This document shows, in pieces, positions 45,428-54,149 of a DNA stretch of 64,000 nt. The notes beneath the pieces are model-generated. The model searched no databases. It saw only the letters and a program-made list of their open reading frames with translations, and was not told where the DNA came from. Positions within the stretch are counted from its first letter, which is position 1. Every line of letters begins with the position of its first letter. The DNA is from JAKAXS01 sp041940525. Lineage in GTDB: Bacteria > Pseudomonadota > Alphaproteobacteria > Rhizobiales > Hyphomicrobiaceae. The stretch spans positions 1-64,000 of the forward strand of contig JBGTSB010000004.1 of NCBI GenBank assembly GCA_041940525.1, given 5' to 3'. The position numbers were made by a program, and so were the translations under genes.

Positions 45428-45823
45428 GGCGTATTCCTGAATCTGCTCTGAAGCTTGGAACACTAAACTAGCATGAGCTCATACTATAACAACTGTTTTA
45501 GTATACTATTTTGTTGTGGTCGGCTGGGGCCGAATGTCGGGGAGATCACAGCTAACTTTTCAGGGGGGATTTAGTATAGGGCAGCCCGAGTGGAAGAACT
45601 GGCCGCTTTGCAGAGAAAGCGGACATCTGAATAAAAACGAAGCCTGCGCTGTGACGATCGTGGGAAAGTCTGCATTGCCTCGAAGCACAGACTTCGATTG
45701 TCTGACGACATCGGGACGTCGCTTCCAAACTTCAAATTTTGCTAGGCAGACAGTTGAGCGGAAAGAGCGCTCGGTTAATGCAAGCGCTCTCCTCCATCTT
45801 GAGGTCTGTGGAATTCCGCCTAA
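45428..45823. other. Intergenic region with palindromes upstream of the recombinase
   Basis: It holds ATGAGCTCAT (45473-45482), ATACTATA (45481-45488), the perfect palindrome TAGTATACTA (45499-45508) and a further TTTAGTATA near 45567. A plus-strand frame of 109 codons from 45516 has no family resemblance and is not called. The rest shows nothing identifiable. Confidence 0.5.
45473..45508. repeat. Palindromic cluster, candidate res/operator site of the serine recombinase
   Basis: ATGAGCTCAT and TAGTATACTA, both perfect 10-bp palindromes, lie 46-81 bases upstream of the recombinase start with repeated AGTATA half-sites around them. Confidence 0.45.
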
Positions 45824-46621
45824 TCAAGGCGAAGAGGTAACGTAAGAGGCCTCGCGAGCGGCCGTATCGATAACATTAGCCACAGCTTCGGGCTGGGTCA
45901 GGAACGGTACGTGGCTTGCTTCAACCTCGGTGATCTTCGCACCAATGCGCTTGGCCTGCTTTCGCAGCAATCGCGGCTCGATTGCTCGATCCTGAGTGGC
46001 AATGACCGCCCAACTCCGCCTAGTCCGCCAAGCCGCTTGTGTTAGCTTCGTATTAAATATCGACATGTTGATTGGAACTTGCGAGTCACGGAGAAAAGCC
46101 GCGTCGGCGTCGCTGGTATCCCCAGCGAAGCCAGCTTTAAACAGCTTCATATTGACGAACCCAAATCCGTCTTTATCGGGCTCAATTACAAATTCTGGAG
46201 GCGCTGGGATCTCGGCGAACTGATCACCCGTACTTTCATTTATGTCCGGCGCTAAGGCCGACACGTAAACAAGACCTTTGACGTTCTTGTGTGTTCCGGC
46301 CTCTGTAATCACTGATCCGCCATAGGAATGGCCGACAAGAAGGGTTGGGCCAACCTGGCGAACCAGTATTCTGCGCGTCGCATCCACGTCATCGTTAAAA
46401 GATGTCAGAGGGTTTTGTACGATGGTTACGCGATAACCGCGCGATGTGAGGATGTCGTAGACCCCGCGCCAACCGGAGCCATCTGCAAAAGCTCCATGAA
46501 CAAGCACGACATTTCGTATCGATTGTTCTTCCGGAATACGAGGTCCAGGATTGGCCTGTGCTGCGGAGACGATAGCGGTCGCGGCGAGGGTGGCCAGGGC
46601 GCGACGAACCGGTGACTTCAT
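45824..46621 (-). CDS. Secreted alpha/beta hydrolase
   Basis: A hydrolase of 265 residues with a signal peptide (about 1-23, 'ALATLAATAIVSAAQA'). The oxyanion region is 'VVLVHGAFADGSGW', the nucleophile elbow is 'LLVGHSYGGSVITEAG' (Ser in GHSYG), and the catalytic His is in 'EVEASHVPFLTQPEAVANVI'. It resembles the esterase/EstC-like group. It is divergent from an OhrR-type MarR regulator, with two related inverted repeats between them, so it is probably controlled by that regulator. The substrate is unknown. Confidence 0.9.
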   Translation of the reverse strand: MKSPVRRALATLAATAIVSAAQANPGPRIPEEQSIRNVVLVHGAFADGSGWRGVYDILTSRGYRVTIVQNPLTSFNDDVDATRRILVRQVGPTLLVGHSYGGSVITEAGTHKNVKGLVYVSALAPDINESTGDQFAEIPAPPEFVIEPDKDGFGFVNMKLFKAGFAGDTSDADAAFLRDSQVPINMSIFNTKLTQAAWRTRRSWAVIATQDRAIEPRLLRKQAKRIGAKITEVEASHVPFLTQPEAVANVIDTAAREASYVTSSP

Positions 46622-46655
46622 AGTCTATTCCTTTCATTAAGAGTAAAGGTTATTG

Positions 46656-46670
46656 CGATAACTATTATCG
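46656..46670. promoter_or_regulatory. Inverted repeat, candidate operator of the OhrR-like regulator (site 1)
   Basis: CGATAA-CTA-TTATCG, a perfect 6-bp inverted repeat with a 3-nt spacer, lies 35 bases upstream of the hydrolase ATG. It shares the TTATCG half-site with the second repeat at 46715-46724. Confidence 0.65.
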
Positions 46671-46714
46671 AGACGCCATTTAGTGTCCGCGAAAAAACTT
46701 GTCAATATAAAAAT

Positions 46715-46724
46715 TATCGCGATA
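46715..46724. promoter_or_regulatory. Palindrome, candidate operator of the OhrR-like regulator (site 2)
   Basis: TATCGCGATA, a perfect 10-bp palindrome, lies about 52 bases before the regulator start. With the first site it places one operator near each divergent promoter. Confidence 0.65.
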
Positions 46725-46776
46725 TATGATTCTGCGGCAGGTAGCGGGGGTCCGCGCCGGAGACAGGAGGAGAGCT

Positions 46777-47265
46777 TTGACCAGACGAAAGAAAAACGAC
46801 GGACCTGTGCCGCTCGAGGACCAGCTCTGCTACTCCATCTACTCTGCAAGCATGGCCATCCAGCGCTTGTATAAGCCGATGCTTGATGAGCTCGGTTTGA
46901 CCTACCCGCAGTACCTCGTACTTAACATTCTTTGGCGCGATGACGCCGTGAGCGTAGGTAATATCGCTGAACAGCTCGGACTTGAGTCCAGTACACTCAC
47001 CCCTGTCTTGAAACGTTTGGAAGCAGCAGGTCATGTAAGCCGAGTCCGGAACCCTACAAACGAACGGCAGGTTTTGGTCAGGCTCACGAGCAAAGGAACT
47101 GCGGTGAGAACTCACGCCGGTTGCTTGGGCGAAGCACTCATCGCGTCGTCAGGGGATACACTTAAACATTTGGCTTCCCTGAATGACGACGTGCGAAGTC
47201 TGCGAGACGCGATCTACGAAAACATCGGTGGCTGGAACCTCACGCACGACAAGAAGACAGATTGA
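46777..47265 (+). CDS. MarR-family regulator of the OhrR (peroxide-sensing) type
   Basis: A winged-helix repressor of 162 residues. The N-terminal 'PLEDQLCYSIYSASMAIQRL' contains the reactive cysteine at the position used by OhrR to sense organic hydroperoxides, followed by 'LTYPQYLVLNILW'. The DNA-binding wing 'SSTLTPVLKRLEAAGHVSRV' and 'NERQVLVRLTSKG' match OhrR closely. The start is TTG at 46777, fixed by AGGAGG at 46765-46770; an earlier start at 46726 lacks this. No ohr peroxidase gene is adjacent, and the divergent partner is an alpha/beta hydrolase. Confidence 0.88.
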   Translation: MTRRKKNDGPVPLEDQLCYSIYSASMAIQRLYKPMLDELGLTYPQYLVLNILWRDDAVSVGNIAEQLGLESSTLTPVLKRLEAAGHVSRVRNPTNERQVLVRLTSKGTAVRTHAGCLGEALIASSGDTLKHLASLNDDVRSLRDAIYENIGGWNLTHDKKTD

Positions 47266-47278
47266 TCATGTTGTTTCC

Positions 47279-48058
47279 CTACGCGGTCGGAACCGTACCG
47301 CCATCGATTAGGTAGTCAGCGCCGGTAATGCTGGCCGCTCGGTCGGAAGCCAAAAAGGCGATCAGACTCGCCACTTCTTCGGGCTTAGACGGTCGACCGA
47401 TGGGAATGCCCCCTAGCGAGTCCATGATGATTTTCTTGCCGCGCTCCAGATTGACGCCGGCGTCACTCGCGAGCCTTGCTGCGAGCTGAAGCGCTGCTTC
47501 GGTCTCAATCCAACCCGGCGACACGCGCATAACACGGACGCCCTTCGGTGATACTTCCTTGGAAAGGCTCTTGCTGTATGTCGACAGAGCGGCTTTCGCA
47601 GCAGCATAGGCGGTCGTTGCTTCCGGTAACGGCAGAATATGTTGGATCGACGAGACATGGATAACAACGCCGCGCCGCTGATCAGTCATGCTCGGGACTA
47701 TCGCGCGGTCGAGCCGCACAGCAGGCATTAGGTTGAGATTGAGTTCGTTTGCCCATTCAGAATCGCCCAGAGCGGCAAAGCCACCGCTTGGTGCTGATGA
47801 GCCTCCGAGCATGTGTACCAAAATATCGATCCTACCCAGCCGTTCATGGGCCGCATCGGCTACGTTTGCGCAGCCCTCGGCTGTGGTAAGATCTGCGGCA
47901 ATGAACATGTCCTGGTGCATTTCCTCAGGCCGCGCCCGCGCGATCGTGAGTACTCGAGCGCCTAACTCGCGAAAGAGTTCGACCGTTGCGGCGCCCGCTC
48001 CACGTGTCCCCGAGGTTATCAGAGCATGTTTGCCTCGAAGCTGGAGAAAGTCATTCAT
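47279..48058 (-). CDS. Short-chain dehydrogenase/reductase (SDR)
   Basis: An NAD(P)-dependent oxidoreductase of 259 residues. The cofactor motif is 'HALITSGTRGAGAATVELF' (a T-x3-G-x-G form with S/T/R instead of the common G). The catalytic Ser is in 'VVIHVSSIQHILPLPEATTA', the YxxxK is 'YAAAKAALSTYSKSLS', and the C-terminus is 'SITGADYLIDGGTVPTA'. It is translationally coupled to the upstream SnoaL gene: its ATG overlaps that stop codon. The pair is divergent from a LysR regulator that probably controls it. Confidence 0.92.
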   Translation of the reverse strand: MNDFLQLRGKHALITSGTRGAGAATVELFRELGARVLTIARARPEEMHQDMFIAADLTTAEGCANVADAAHERLGRIDILVHMLGGSSAPSGGFAALGDSEWANELNLNLMPAVRLDRAIVPSMTDQRRGVVIHVSSIQHILPLPEATTAYAAAKAALSTYSKSLSKEVSPKGVRVMRVSPGWIETEAALQLAARLASDAGVNLERGKKIIMDSLGGIPIGRPSKPEEVASLIAFLASDRAASITGADYLIDGGTVPTA

Positions 48059-48378
48059 GCGCCGATCTCCAATTCTGAGATCCGATTGTTTTTCAGTTGG
48101 AATGAGAAATTGAGGATCGCCGGGCTGCCCGGAAAATTTCCAGTAACCACCGCCTTCACGATCGTATGCCCGTTCTTTTCATGGGCTTCACGTGGCTGCG
48201 TAGAGTGCTGGTTTGCTGCTTTTGCCGTTCGCCACCACGACTCGATGGCGCTGTGCCCGACGTATGTCTTGTTCTCATCCTTCACGATAGCATCAGGCTC
48301 AAATGCGCTAATTGGAGGTGCGCCGTCCGTATCTTGGTCAGCGTTGAAAAACGTCTGTATTTGTGTTGGCAGTTTCAT
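48055..48378 (-). CDS. SnoaL-like (NTF2-fold) protein coupled to the SDR gene
   Basis: A small NTF2-like protein of 107 residues: 'MKLPTQIQTFFNADQDTDG', then 'FEPDAIVKDENKTYVGHSAI' and 'VTGNFPGSPAILNFSFQLKN'. This matches the nuclear transport factor 2 family often paired with SDRs. The frame extends upstream to the divergent promoter, but the ATG at 48376-48378 matches the family N-terminus. Its TGA overlaps the SDR start. Confidence 0.85.
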   Translation of the reverse strand: MKLPTQIQTFFNADQDTDGAPPISAFEPDAIVKDENKTYVGHSAIESWWRTAKAANQHSTQPREAHEKNGHTIVKAVVTGNFPGSPAILNFSFQLKNNRISELEIGA

Positions 48379-48431
48379 GGCTGTTCCGTTCTGCGAATTA
48401 TCTTTGTTGCAATATAGCGGTGGACGTGTGT

Positions 48432-48443
48432 CCCGATAACGGG
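48432..48443. promoter_or_regulatory. Inverted repeat in the LysR / SnoaL-SDR divergent promoter
   Basis: CCCG-ATAA-CGGG lies 37-48 bases before the LysR start and upstream of the SnoaL gene, suitable as a LysR-type binding site. Evidence is positional only. Confidence 0.4.
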
Positions 48444-48479
48444 GATAATTCGACATGAGGAATTGCGGAAAATAAAACA

Positions 48480-49379
48480 ATGTACCAGCCCGGGATCCAC
48501 GATCTTGACGCGGTTATCGCGATCGCGCGTGAGCGCTCGTTCCGGGCGGCAGCCTCAATGCTGGGCATGTCGACCACGGCGATCAGTAACGCAGTAGCGA
48601 AGCTCGAAGCGGACCTCGGGGTTCGGCTATTCAACCGGACGACGCGCAGTGTATCTCTGACAGATGCCGGGCAAACGTTCGTTAGTTTGGTAGGGCCAGC
48701 ACTCTTGGATATTCATTCGGCGATCGATGTTGTCCGCTCGCAGCAATCCGTTCCGTCCGGAACATTGAGGATTAATGCGTTTGCGGCGGCTGCTCGCGAA
48801 ATTCTTTCACCGCTCGTCTTACAGTTCCTTCGCCTCCATCCCGATGTGCAGGTCGATTTGGTTACAGAGGGACGGTTGGTAGATATCGTTGCCGATGGCT
48901 TCGACCTTGGCGTTCGTCGGTCAGATCTGGTGCCCGGCGACATGATCGCCTTACCATTAGGTCGGCCTCAGCGCTCTGTCGTCGTGGGATCCGCGGCCTA
49001 TTTCGAGAGGAATGGAACGCCGCGGACTCCTACAGATCTAATGAGACATCACTGTATCCGCGTTCGTTTACCGAACGGAGCGCTGTTGCGGTGGCACTTT
49101 GAGAAGCGAGGCAGAACCATCCAGATCGATGCCAAAGGGCCGCTCACGCTAGACGAAGGTACCTTGGTTCGAACGGCCGTTTTGGAAGGCATGGGAGTTG
49201 GTTATTTATTTGAGCAGGATGTGCGCGAACAACTGGAGAGCGGCCGCCTCGTTCAGGTTTTGAAAGATTGGACACCGCCGGTATCTGACATCAGTCTCTA
49301 CTATCCCAATCGCCGCAATCCCTCCGCAGCCTTAAAAGCGTTCGTGGGGCTAGCACGCAGCCTCAATAGGCAGGCCTAG
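48480..49379 (+). CDS. LysR-family transcriptional regulator
   Basis: A LysR regulator of 299 residues. The N-terminal winged helix-turn-helix is 'DLDAVIAIARERSFRAAASM' and 'LGMSTTAISNAVAKLEADLG', followed by 'RLFNRTTRSVSLTDAG'. The effector-binding domain holds 'SGTLRINAFAAAAREILSPL', 'GMGVGYLFEQDVREQLESGR' and 'FVGLARSLNRQ'. It is of the DsdC/AaeR-like branch that often regulates neighbouring SDR genes, and it is divergent from the SnoaL-SDR pair. Confidence 0.94.
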   Translation: MYQPGIHDLDAVIAIARERSFRAAASMLGMSTTAISNAVAKLEADLGVRLFNRTTRSVSLTDAGQTFVSLVGPALLDIHSAIDVVRSQQSVPSGTLRINAFAAAAREILSPLVLQFLRLHPDVQVDLVTEGRLVDIVADGFDLGVRRSDLVPGDMIALPLGRPQRSVVVGSAAYFERNGTPRTPTDLMRHHCIRVRLPNGALLRWHFEKRGRTIQIDAKGPLTLDEGTLVRTAVLEGMGVGYLFEQDVREQLESGRLVQVLKDWTPPVSDISLYYPNRRNPSAALKAFVGLARSLNRQA

Positions 49380-49420
49380 CTGGCGGCGTCTAAGAGTGAC
49401 CGCCGCGTCATCGAAGGTGT

Positions 49421-50062
49421 CTAAGTGCCCGACGCATAAACGCCGTGGCGCATGCAGAGGTAAACCAAGTCAATGTCAGAACTTACGCCCAGCTTTGATT
49501 TTATCGAGTAGTGGTAGTTGTTGACGGTTTTAGTACTTAGGCTCAACGATGCAGCGATCTGGTCGGAGCTCATTGCATCGATGATCATCCGTAGAATTTC
49601 GAATTCTCTGGGTGATAAGAGCTCCAAGGCATGGTCGTCGCCGGAAATATGCCGCGCTGCGAGGCTCTCACTTATTTCTGGGCATATAGCTGGGCTTCCG
49701 GCAGCGACGTCAGATATGGCTTTGATCAACACCTCTGGTTCACTACTCTTCGTGACAAATCCCAACGCACCAGCTCGAAAAGCCTGCAGCGCAAACGTCG
49801 TCGAGGCGTGCATTGAGAAAATTAGTATCCTGGCATTGCGATCCCATTGACGGATTTGCCTGGTCGTATCAATCCCGCCGCGGCCCGGCATTGAAATATC
49901 CATTACAGTGACGTCAGGCTGCTCTGCCTTGTAACGAACATACGCTTCACCGGCATCGCTTGCTTCCGCTACAACTCGGAGGTTATCTGTTTGCTCGATA
50001 AGTCGGCGAAATCCTGCGCGGACTATCGCATGGTCGTCAACAAGTAAGACCCTAACAGCCAT
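49421..50062 (-). CDS. NarL/FixJ-type response regulator
   Basis: A two-component DNA-binding regulator of 213 residues. The receiver domain begins 'MAVRVLLVDDHAIVRAGFRR', with phosphoacceptor D55 in 'VTVMDISMPGRGGID' and a conserved lysine in 'LGFVTKSSEPEVL'. A LuxR-type HTH follows at the C-terminus ('LSPREFEILRMIIDAMSSD', 'LSLSTKTVNNYHYSIKSKLG'). Its ATG directly follows the TAA of the histidine kinase gene, so the pair is one transcript. Confidence 0.94.
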   Translation of the reverse strand: MAVRVLLVDDHAIVRAGFRRLIEQTDNLRVVAEASDAGEAYVRYKAEQPDVTVMDISMPGRGGIDTTRQIRQWDRNARILIFSMHASTTFALQAFRAGALGFVTKSSEPEVLIKAISDVAAGSPAICPEISESLAARHISGDDHALELLSPREFEILRMIIDAMSSDQIAASLSLSTKTVNNYHYSIKSKLGVSSDIDLVYLCMRHGVYASGT

Positions 50063-51481
50063 TTACGCAGCTCCTGCCGGAAGCCGGAACTGAATGCGAA
50101 GCGCCGCGCCGCCCAAGCTTGAGTTTCGTATAACGAGCTCACCCCCTAACGCGCTCACTCTCTCGCGCATGCCGATTAGTCCCAGCCGACCGTCTTTATC
50201 CGCTGCGATGGGTGGCGACCAACCGTTGCCATTGTCTTCAATGTCCAACTCTATCAGTTCACCCAACGTGGCTTGCCCGGCAGGTTCTCGTCCCTTTCTA
50301 AGGCGGACAGAGACTCTACTAGCACCGGAGTGGCGAGAGGCATTGTTAAGGCCCTCTTGAACGATCCGGTATACGTGACCTGCGGCATCAGGACCTAACC
50401 CTCCGATTTCGTCCTCCCGTCTAAACTCAAATTTGATATTGCCGCCGGCTTTGCGATTGTGATCGGAGACAAGGCCCTCCAAACTTGCTGTCAATCCGAC
50501 TTCATCGATTTCCGCCGCACGCAGTGACGTCATCGTATCTCGCAGAGACCTCATCGCCTTTCTTGCACTGGCTGCGAGATCTTGAGCGGACGTTTCTAAA
50601 TGACTTTCATCTTCCTTCAGTGAGGCTTGGAGAACCGAGGCAAGGCTGCTGATCGCTGCAAGTTGTTGCGCGACATCGTCGTGCAGATCTCGTGCAATGT
50701 TAGTCCTCTCGGTCTCCTGAGCATCGACCAGACGCCTTGCGAATTCGCTACGCTCTTGCGTTGTGACTTCGAGCTTCTCCGCAAGAGAATTAAAGCCGTA
50801 GGATATCCTATCGAGTTCGCGCAATTGATACTGCGACAGTCGTGTGCTCAGGTCGCCGTGCTCCAAACGCGTTAGTCCGTTCAGGATTTGCTCGGTCGGT
50901 CTAAGAGCTCGATCGACGACTACATAGACTAACCCACACATGATCACGAGCAGCGCAGCGGACAGCTGGAGCATGTCGGAAACGGAAGACCATGCTTTAT
51001 TTGCAACTGTGGCTTGGGCTGTAGTAATTTTGACCGTGCCAACAGTGTTGTCTTGGTTCGAGTATGGAATTTCCACGTCGATGCTCTTCGAGAACCAATC
51101 GAAGAGCCACATAAACCAGCCAGGCAGAAGAGCCGTTTCTCTTTCAGAGCCAACACAGCGTGAACGAGTCATGCCGTCTGGTTGCGTGAACTTAGCGCAT
51201 TGGCCGGTAGCAAGGCTGAAGTCAACAACCGTTGACCAGTCAGGAAACCGTTGAGGCAAACCAGGAGCGGTGTCATTTCTGACCCTTTGCAGCAAGAGGT
51301 TCGAAACGACCATCTTTGCAGCTGCTTCATTCTTAGAACGAGCATCCGTTGCTACGTTTATTAATACAATCGCGGCGCCAACGAAAACGCATACGGCCGT
51401 CGCTAGCATGATGCGTCGAAGGAGAACCCATTTCAGATCATAGGACTTCGAGATCGAAGACGATCGATGTTTGGCGAACAC
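50063..51481 (-). CDS. Membrane histidine kinase (HisKA_3 / NarX-UhpB type)
   Basis: A sensor kinase of 472 residues paired with the downstream regulator. The first membrane segment is at about 23-43, followed by a periplasmic loop of about 125 residues with two cysteines (C95, C109). The second membrane segment is at about 172-190. A HAMP-like linker follows ('ALRPTEQILNGLTRLEHGDL'), then the HisKA_3 dimerisation box 'ERTNIARDLHDDVAQQLAAI' with H267. The ATPase domain has 'GLNNASRHSGASRVSVRL' and 'LDIEDNGNGWSPPI'. The layout resembles MoxY-type kinases, but the stimulus is unknown. Confidence 0.92.
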   Translation of the reverse strand: MFAKHRSSSISKSYDLKWVLLRRIMLATAVCVFVGAAIVLINVATDARSKNEAAAKMVVSNLLLQRVRNDTAPGLPQRFPDWSTVVDFSLATGQCAKFTQPDGMTRSRCVGSERETALLPGWFMWLFDWFSKSIDVEIPYSNQDNTVGTVKITTAQATVANKAWSSVSDMLQLSAALLVIMCGLVYVVVDRALRPTEQILNGLTRLEHGDLSTRLSQYQLRELDRISYGFNSLAEKLEVTTQERSEFARRLVDAQETERTNIARDLHDDVAQQLAAISSLASVLQASLKEDESHLETSAQDLAASARKAMRSLRDTMTSLRAAEIDEVGLTASLEGLVSDHNRKAGGNIKFEFRREDEIGGLGPDAAGHVYRIVQEGLNNASRHSGASRVSVRLRKGREPAGQATLGELIELDIEDNGNGWSPPIAADKDGRLGLIGMRERVSALGGELVIRNSSLGGAALRIQFRLPAGAA

Positions 51482-51658
51482 GTGCGTAACTCCGACGGAG
51501 GCGACGCTATTCTAACTCCTGGTCCTTATATCCCGCCAGAAGAAACTATTGGGCAAAATGCCTAACTGTCGTCGGGTGAATGCCACTGGATCAAAATTGA
51601 TTATTCCCACATGAACCACCGTAGCGCGCTCTCCGCGAGTCCCCATGCGGGCGAGAAC

Positions 51659-52423
51659 ATGATTGGGACCTGTTTACGATTAATAGCGACAGCTCTGATA
51701 CTCCTGCCGCCAGTAGCTCTGGCTGCCGACCTAACCGTCCGCGAGCTCGTCAAAAAACTATTTGAGTTGCCGCCTGGCGATAGGTCGGACTTTTCAGGCT
51801 ACGACCTTTCTGGCCTCGACTTGTCAGGTACGAATTTCAAAGGTGCACTGCTCAATAACACCAATCTCTTTGGCGCAGACCTGACTGGAGCCAATCTCAG
51901 CAGCGCTTCATTAAAGGGCGCCAGTTTGGACAGGAGTACGCTCATCAAAGCGGACTTCGCAATGGCCGATCTGTCTGGCGCGACTATTAGGTCGCCAGCA
52001 GCCTTCCGTTCGCCGGGCAATGCTAGATTAGAAGTGCCATCATTTTCGGGAGCAAATCTGCAGAGAGGCAGACTCGTAGGAGACTACTTGTTTGCTAACT
52101 TCCGCGGAGCCAACCTATCAGGCGTCGACGTAAGCCCATCCTCAAAGGATTTTGCGCTTAGGCCCAGCGTGAATGATAAACGCTCAAAATTTGAACTCTG
52201 CGACTTCTCACGTAGCACGCTGGTACAAGCGGATCTCGCACACGCTTCGTTTCGCTATTCGCGTTTCGAAGGAGCAGATTTGCGCGGCGCGAACTTGAGT
52301 TACGCCGACTTTTCAGGGGCCAGCTTGAAGGATGCAAACCTATCCGGGGCCAATAACAGTCACACAAGCTTTGACGGTGCCGACCTGGACGGGGTCATAG
52401 GGATTTCTGCCGATGGCCGCTGA
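51659..52423 (+). CDS. Secreted pentapeptide-repeat protein
   Basis: A protein of about 254 residues with a signal peptide ('LRLIATALILLPPVALAADL') and then pentapeptide repeats of the A(D/N)LxX type, such as 'LSGTNFKGALLNNTNLFGAD' and 'ADLRGANLSYADFSGASLKD'. The repeats form a right-handed quadrilateral beta-helix. A break near residues 115-160 holds a non-repeat stretch with one cysteine further on. I use the ATG at 51659 because it gives a normal signal peptide; ATG at 51611 is also in frame. It is divergent from the histidine kinase. The function is unknown; a periplasmic scaffold is possible. Confidence 0.85.
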   Translation: MIGTCLRLIATALILLPPVALAADLTVRELVKKLFELPPGDRSDFSGYDLSGLDLSGTNFKGALLNNTNLFGADLTGANLSSASLKGASLDRSTLIKADFAMADLSGATIRSPAAFRSPGNARLEVPSFSGANLQRGRLVGDYLFANFRGANLSGVDVSPSSKDFALRPSVNDKRSKFELCDFSRSTLVQADLAHASFRYSRFEGADLRGANLSYADFSGASLKDANLSGANNSHTSFDGADLDGVIGISADGR

Positions 52424-52540
52424 GCCAGCGCTGGGCAGCCGCTCGGGCAAATTGCCCAAAGTTCGGCAGGCATTCCGCTCTAACGGTGAAGTGATGACCG
52501 GGCGACAATGATATCGTCAAGCTCGGGGGTACCCATCAAA

Positions 52541-52774
52541 ATGTCTCTCCACTCAGCAACGAAAACAGCGCTTCAGTCTTTTCGTTTAATGGGCGGCATC
52601 GCAGTCTTGGGGTCCGTGCTGTTGATTACTCTTGCAGCACTTGTTTGGTCCTCGCCGTCTCTCGAAGCAGCCTTCGATTCGGACGTAGCTCAACCCCAGA
52701 GTTTCGAAATTGGGCCAATCTGCTCATCTCGCGATCAGCCGGCTCCCAAAACGAAACGAACATCAAGTCAGTAA
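52541..52774 (+). CDS. Small hypothetical membrane protein
   Basis: Not recognised. It has 77 residues from the ATG at 52541 (in-frame start also at 52508). One membrane segment is clear ('LMGGIAVLGSVLLITLAALV'), followed by an acidic, then Lys/Pro-rich tail. It lies directly upstream of the cupin gene (16 bp), so it may be co-transcribed with it. Confidence 0.5.
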   Translation: MSLHSATKTALQSFRLMGGIAVLGSVLLITLAALVWSSPSLEAAFDSDVAQPQSFEIGPICSSRDQPAPKTKRTSSQ

Positions 52775-52790
52775 AATCACGGAGACGTCC

Positions 52791-53264
52791 ATGAAGACGA
52801 TTTCGACAATAGCACTTTCGCTACTACTCGCTTTCCCTGTGTTAGCAGCCGACAAGAACCATGATGGTATGGAGTTAGCGCCTGGTGACATAGTCTACAA
52901 GCCGGACCCTGCCTTTCCTGGTGAGACCAGGACATCGGTCGTTTATGGCGACCCGTCTAAGCCTGGGCTTTTCATTTTGCGCATCAAGTTTCCTCCAAAC
53001 TTTATCGTACCACCTCACACGCACCCGGTTTTTGAATCTGTCACCGTGCTTAGTGGTTCCATGGGGAGCGGAATGGGTAAGACCGTCGATAAGTCCAGCG
53101 GAAAGATCCTTCAGGCTGGGGGCATTCTACTGCTGCCGGCAGATCACGCGCACTACGTTTGGACCGAGGACGAAGAGACAGTCATACAAGTCACGGCCAA
53201 CGGGCCTTTTGACCTGATCTACATCGACCCCAAGCAGGACCCGAGGAATCAGAACAAGCAATAA
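52791..53264 (+). CDS. Secreted cupin-domain protein
   Basis: A periplasmic single-cupin protein of 157 residues. The signal peptide is 'MKTISTIALSLLLAFPVLAA'. The first cupin motif is 'IVPPHTHPVFESVTVLSGSM', with two His and a Glu that can bind a metal, and the second is 'ILLLPADHAHYVWTEDEE'. The start follows GGAG. Such secreted cupins may be enzymes or binding proteins, and I cannot say more. Confidence 0.85.
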   Translation: MKTISTIALSLLLAFPVLAADKNHDGMELAPGDIVYKPDPAFPGETRTSVVYGDPSKPGLFILRIKFPPNFIVPPHTHPVFESVTVLSGSMGSGMGKTVDKSSGKILQAGGILLLPADHAHYVWTEDEETVIQVTANGPFDLIYIDPKQDPRNQNKQ

Positions 53265-53302
53265 TGCGCTTAGCGATCCTCCCTTTCGCGATGCGTCGAA
53301 CT

Positions 53303-53332
53303 GGAGTGCTCTGGAACATATTAGAGCACTCC
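53303..53332 (+). terminator. Hairpin downstream of the cupin gene
   Basis: Perfect 10-bp stem GGAGTGCTCT / AGAGCACTCC (53303-53312, 53323-53332) with a 10-nt loop 39 bases after the stop. There is no U-run, so the terminator call is moderate. Confidence 0.55.
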
Positions 53333-53484
53333 GGTGCTTCGGACTTTACTATCGTGCGAGTCAATCAATATCCGCACAACAAAGACGTTTGTGCTTGAGC
53401 AAAGGAAGTCCTCGTCACTTGATTGTGGTCAGGCATTTCATCACCGCATTCTAGATGCTGTCTTAAACAGCGACAGAGAGAGTG

Positions 53485-53997
53485 CTAAGGAGCGACAGCC
53501 GTTCTCGGACCAGGATGCGATTGATATCGTTGGGTCGATAGGTAACCAACGACCATGAACGTGAGCAAGACGGCCGCCTGGACCACGACAAATGGTAGCT
53601 CAGATTGCGTTGGGGCCAGCCGCCGAAGCGCTTCGAGTTTTTGGAATGCCTGAACGACAGCAACAAAGACGTTGAGATAAAATGCAGTGATGCTAGCGGT
53701 CAAGAATATCAACCGCCACACACCGGACAGCCGAAAGACGTAGAGCGACGACATAGCAACGATTAGGACGACTGCCGATAGGATGCCTACCCCAATGGCA
53801 GGCGTAAACTTAGTGATGGGAAACATAAACCCAGTGAGGGTTGTTAGCACCGTTGTAATGACGAAGGCATTCGTCCAGCCCGAAAACCTTCGGCCAGCCA
53901 TCCAACCAATCACGACCACAAGGCCAGCGGCGATCGCAATGAGACTGATGACGACATGAAGCAGAGTGAACGTTTCGACTGACATTCCGACGATCAT
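53485..53997 (-). CDS. Hypothetical four-helix membrane protein
   Basis: Not recognised as a named family. It has 170 residues with four strong membrane segments: 'LLHVVISLIAIAAGLVVVIG', 'NAFVITTVLTTLTGFMF', 'IGVGILSAVVLIVAMSSLYV' and 'VVQAAVLLTFMVVGYLS'. A third helix region is preceded by 'RLSGVWRLIFLTASITAFYL'. It is divergent from the haloperoxidase-like hydrolase and could be regulated with it. Confidence 0.75.
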   Translation of the reverse strand: MIVGMSVETFTLLHVVISLIAIAAGLVVVIGWMAGRRFSGWTNAFVITTVLTTLTGFMFPITKFTPAIGVGILSAVVLIVAMSSLYVFRLSGVWRLIFLTASITAFYLNVFVAVVQAFQKLEALRRLAPTQSELPFVVVQAAVLLTFMVVGYLSTQRYQSHPGPRTAVAP

Positions 53998-54149
53998 AAC
54001 GCCTCTCCTAATAAAAAGCCGTTTCAGAAATTACTACCGAACCGACGCCACCGCCATCGCATTCTTGAGTGACGCAGACGCCGCGTTCGGCCGATTTGCA
54101 CCAGAAAGACAGTCCGCAGTCAGGCCAATTGGCCAGTCAGGAGAACGAG

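Noticed and set aside
45516..45845. 109-codon plus-strand ORF
   Set aside because: No family resemblance, no good Shine-Dalgarno, and it overlaps the end of the hydrolase gene.
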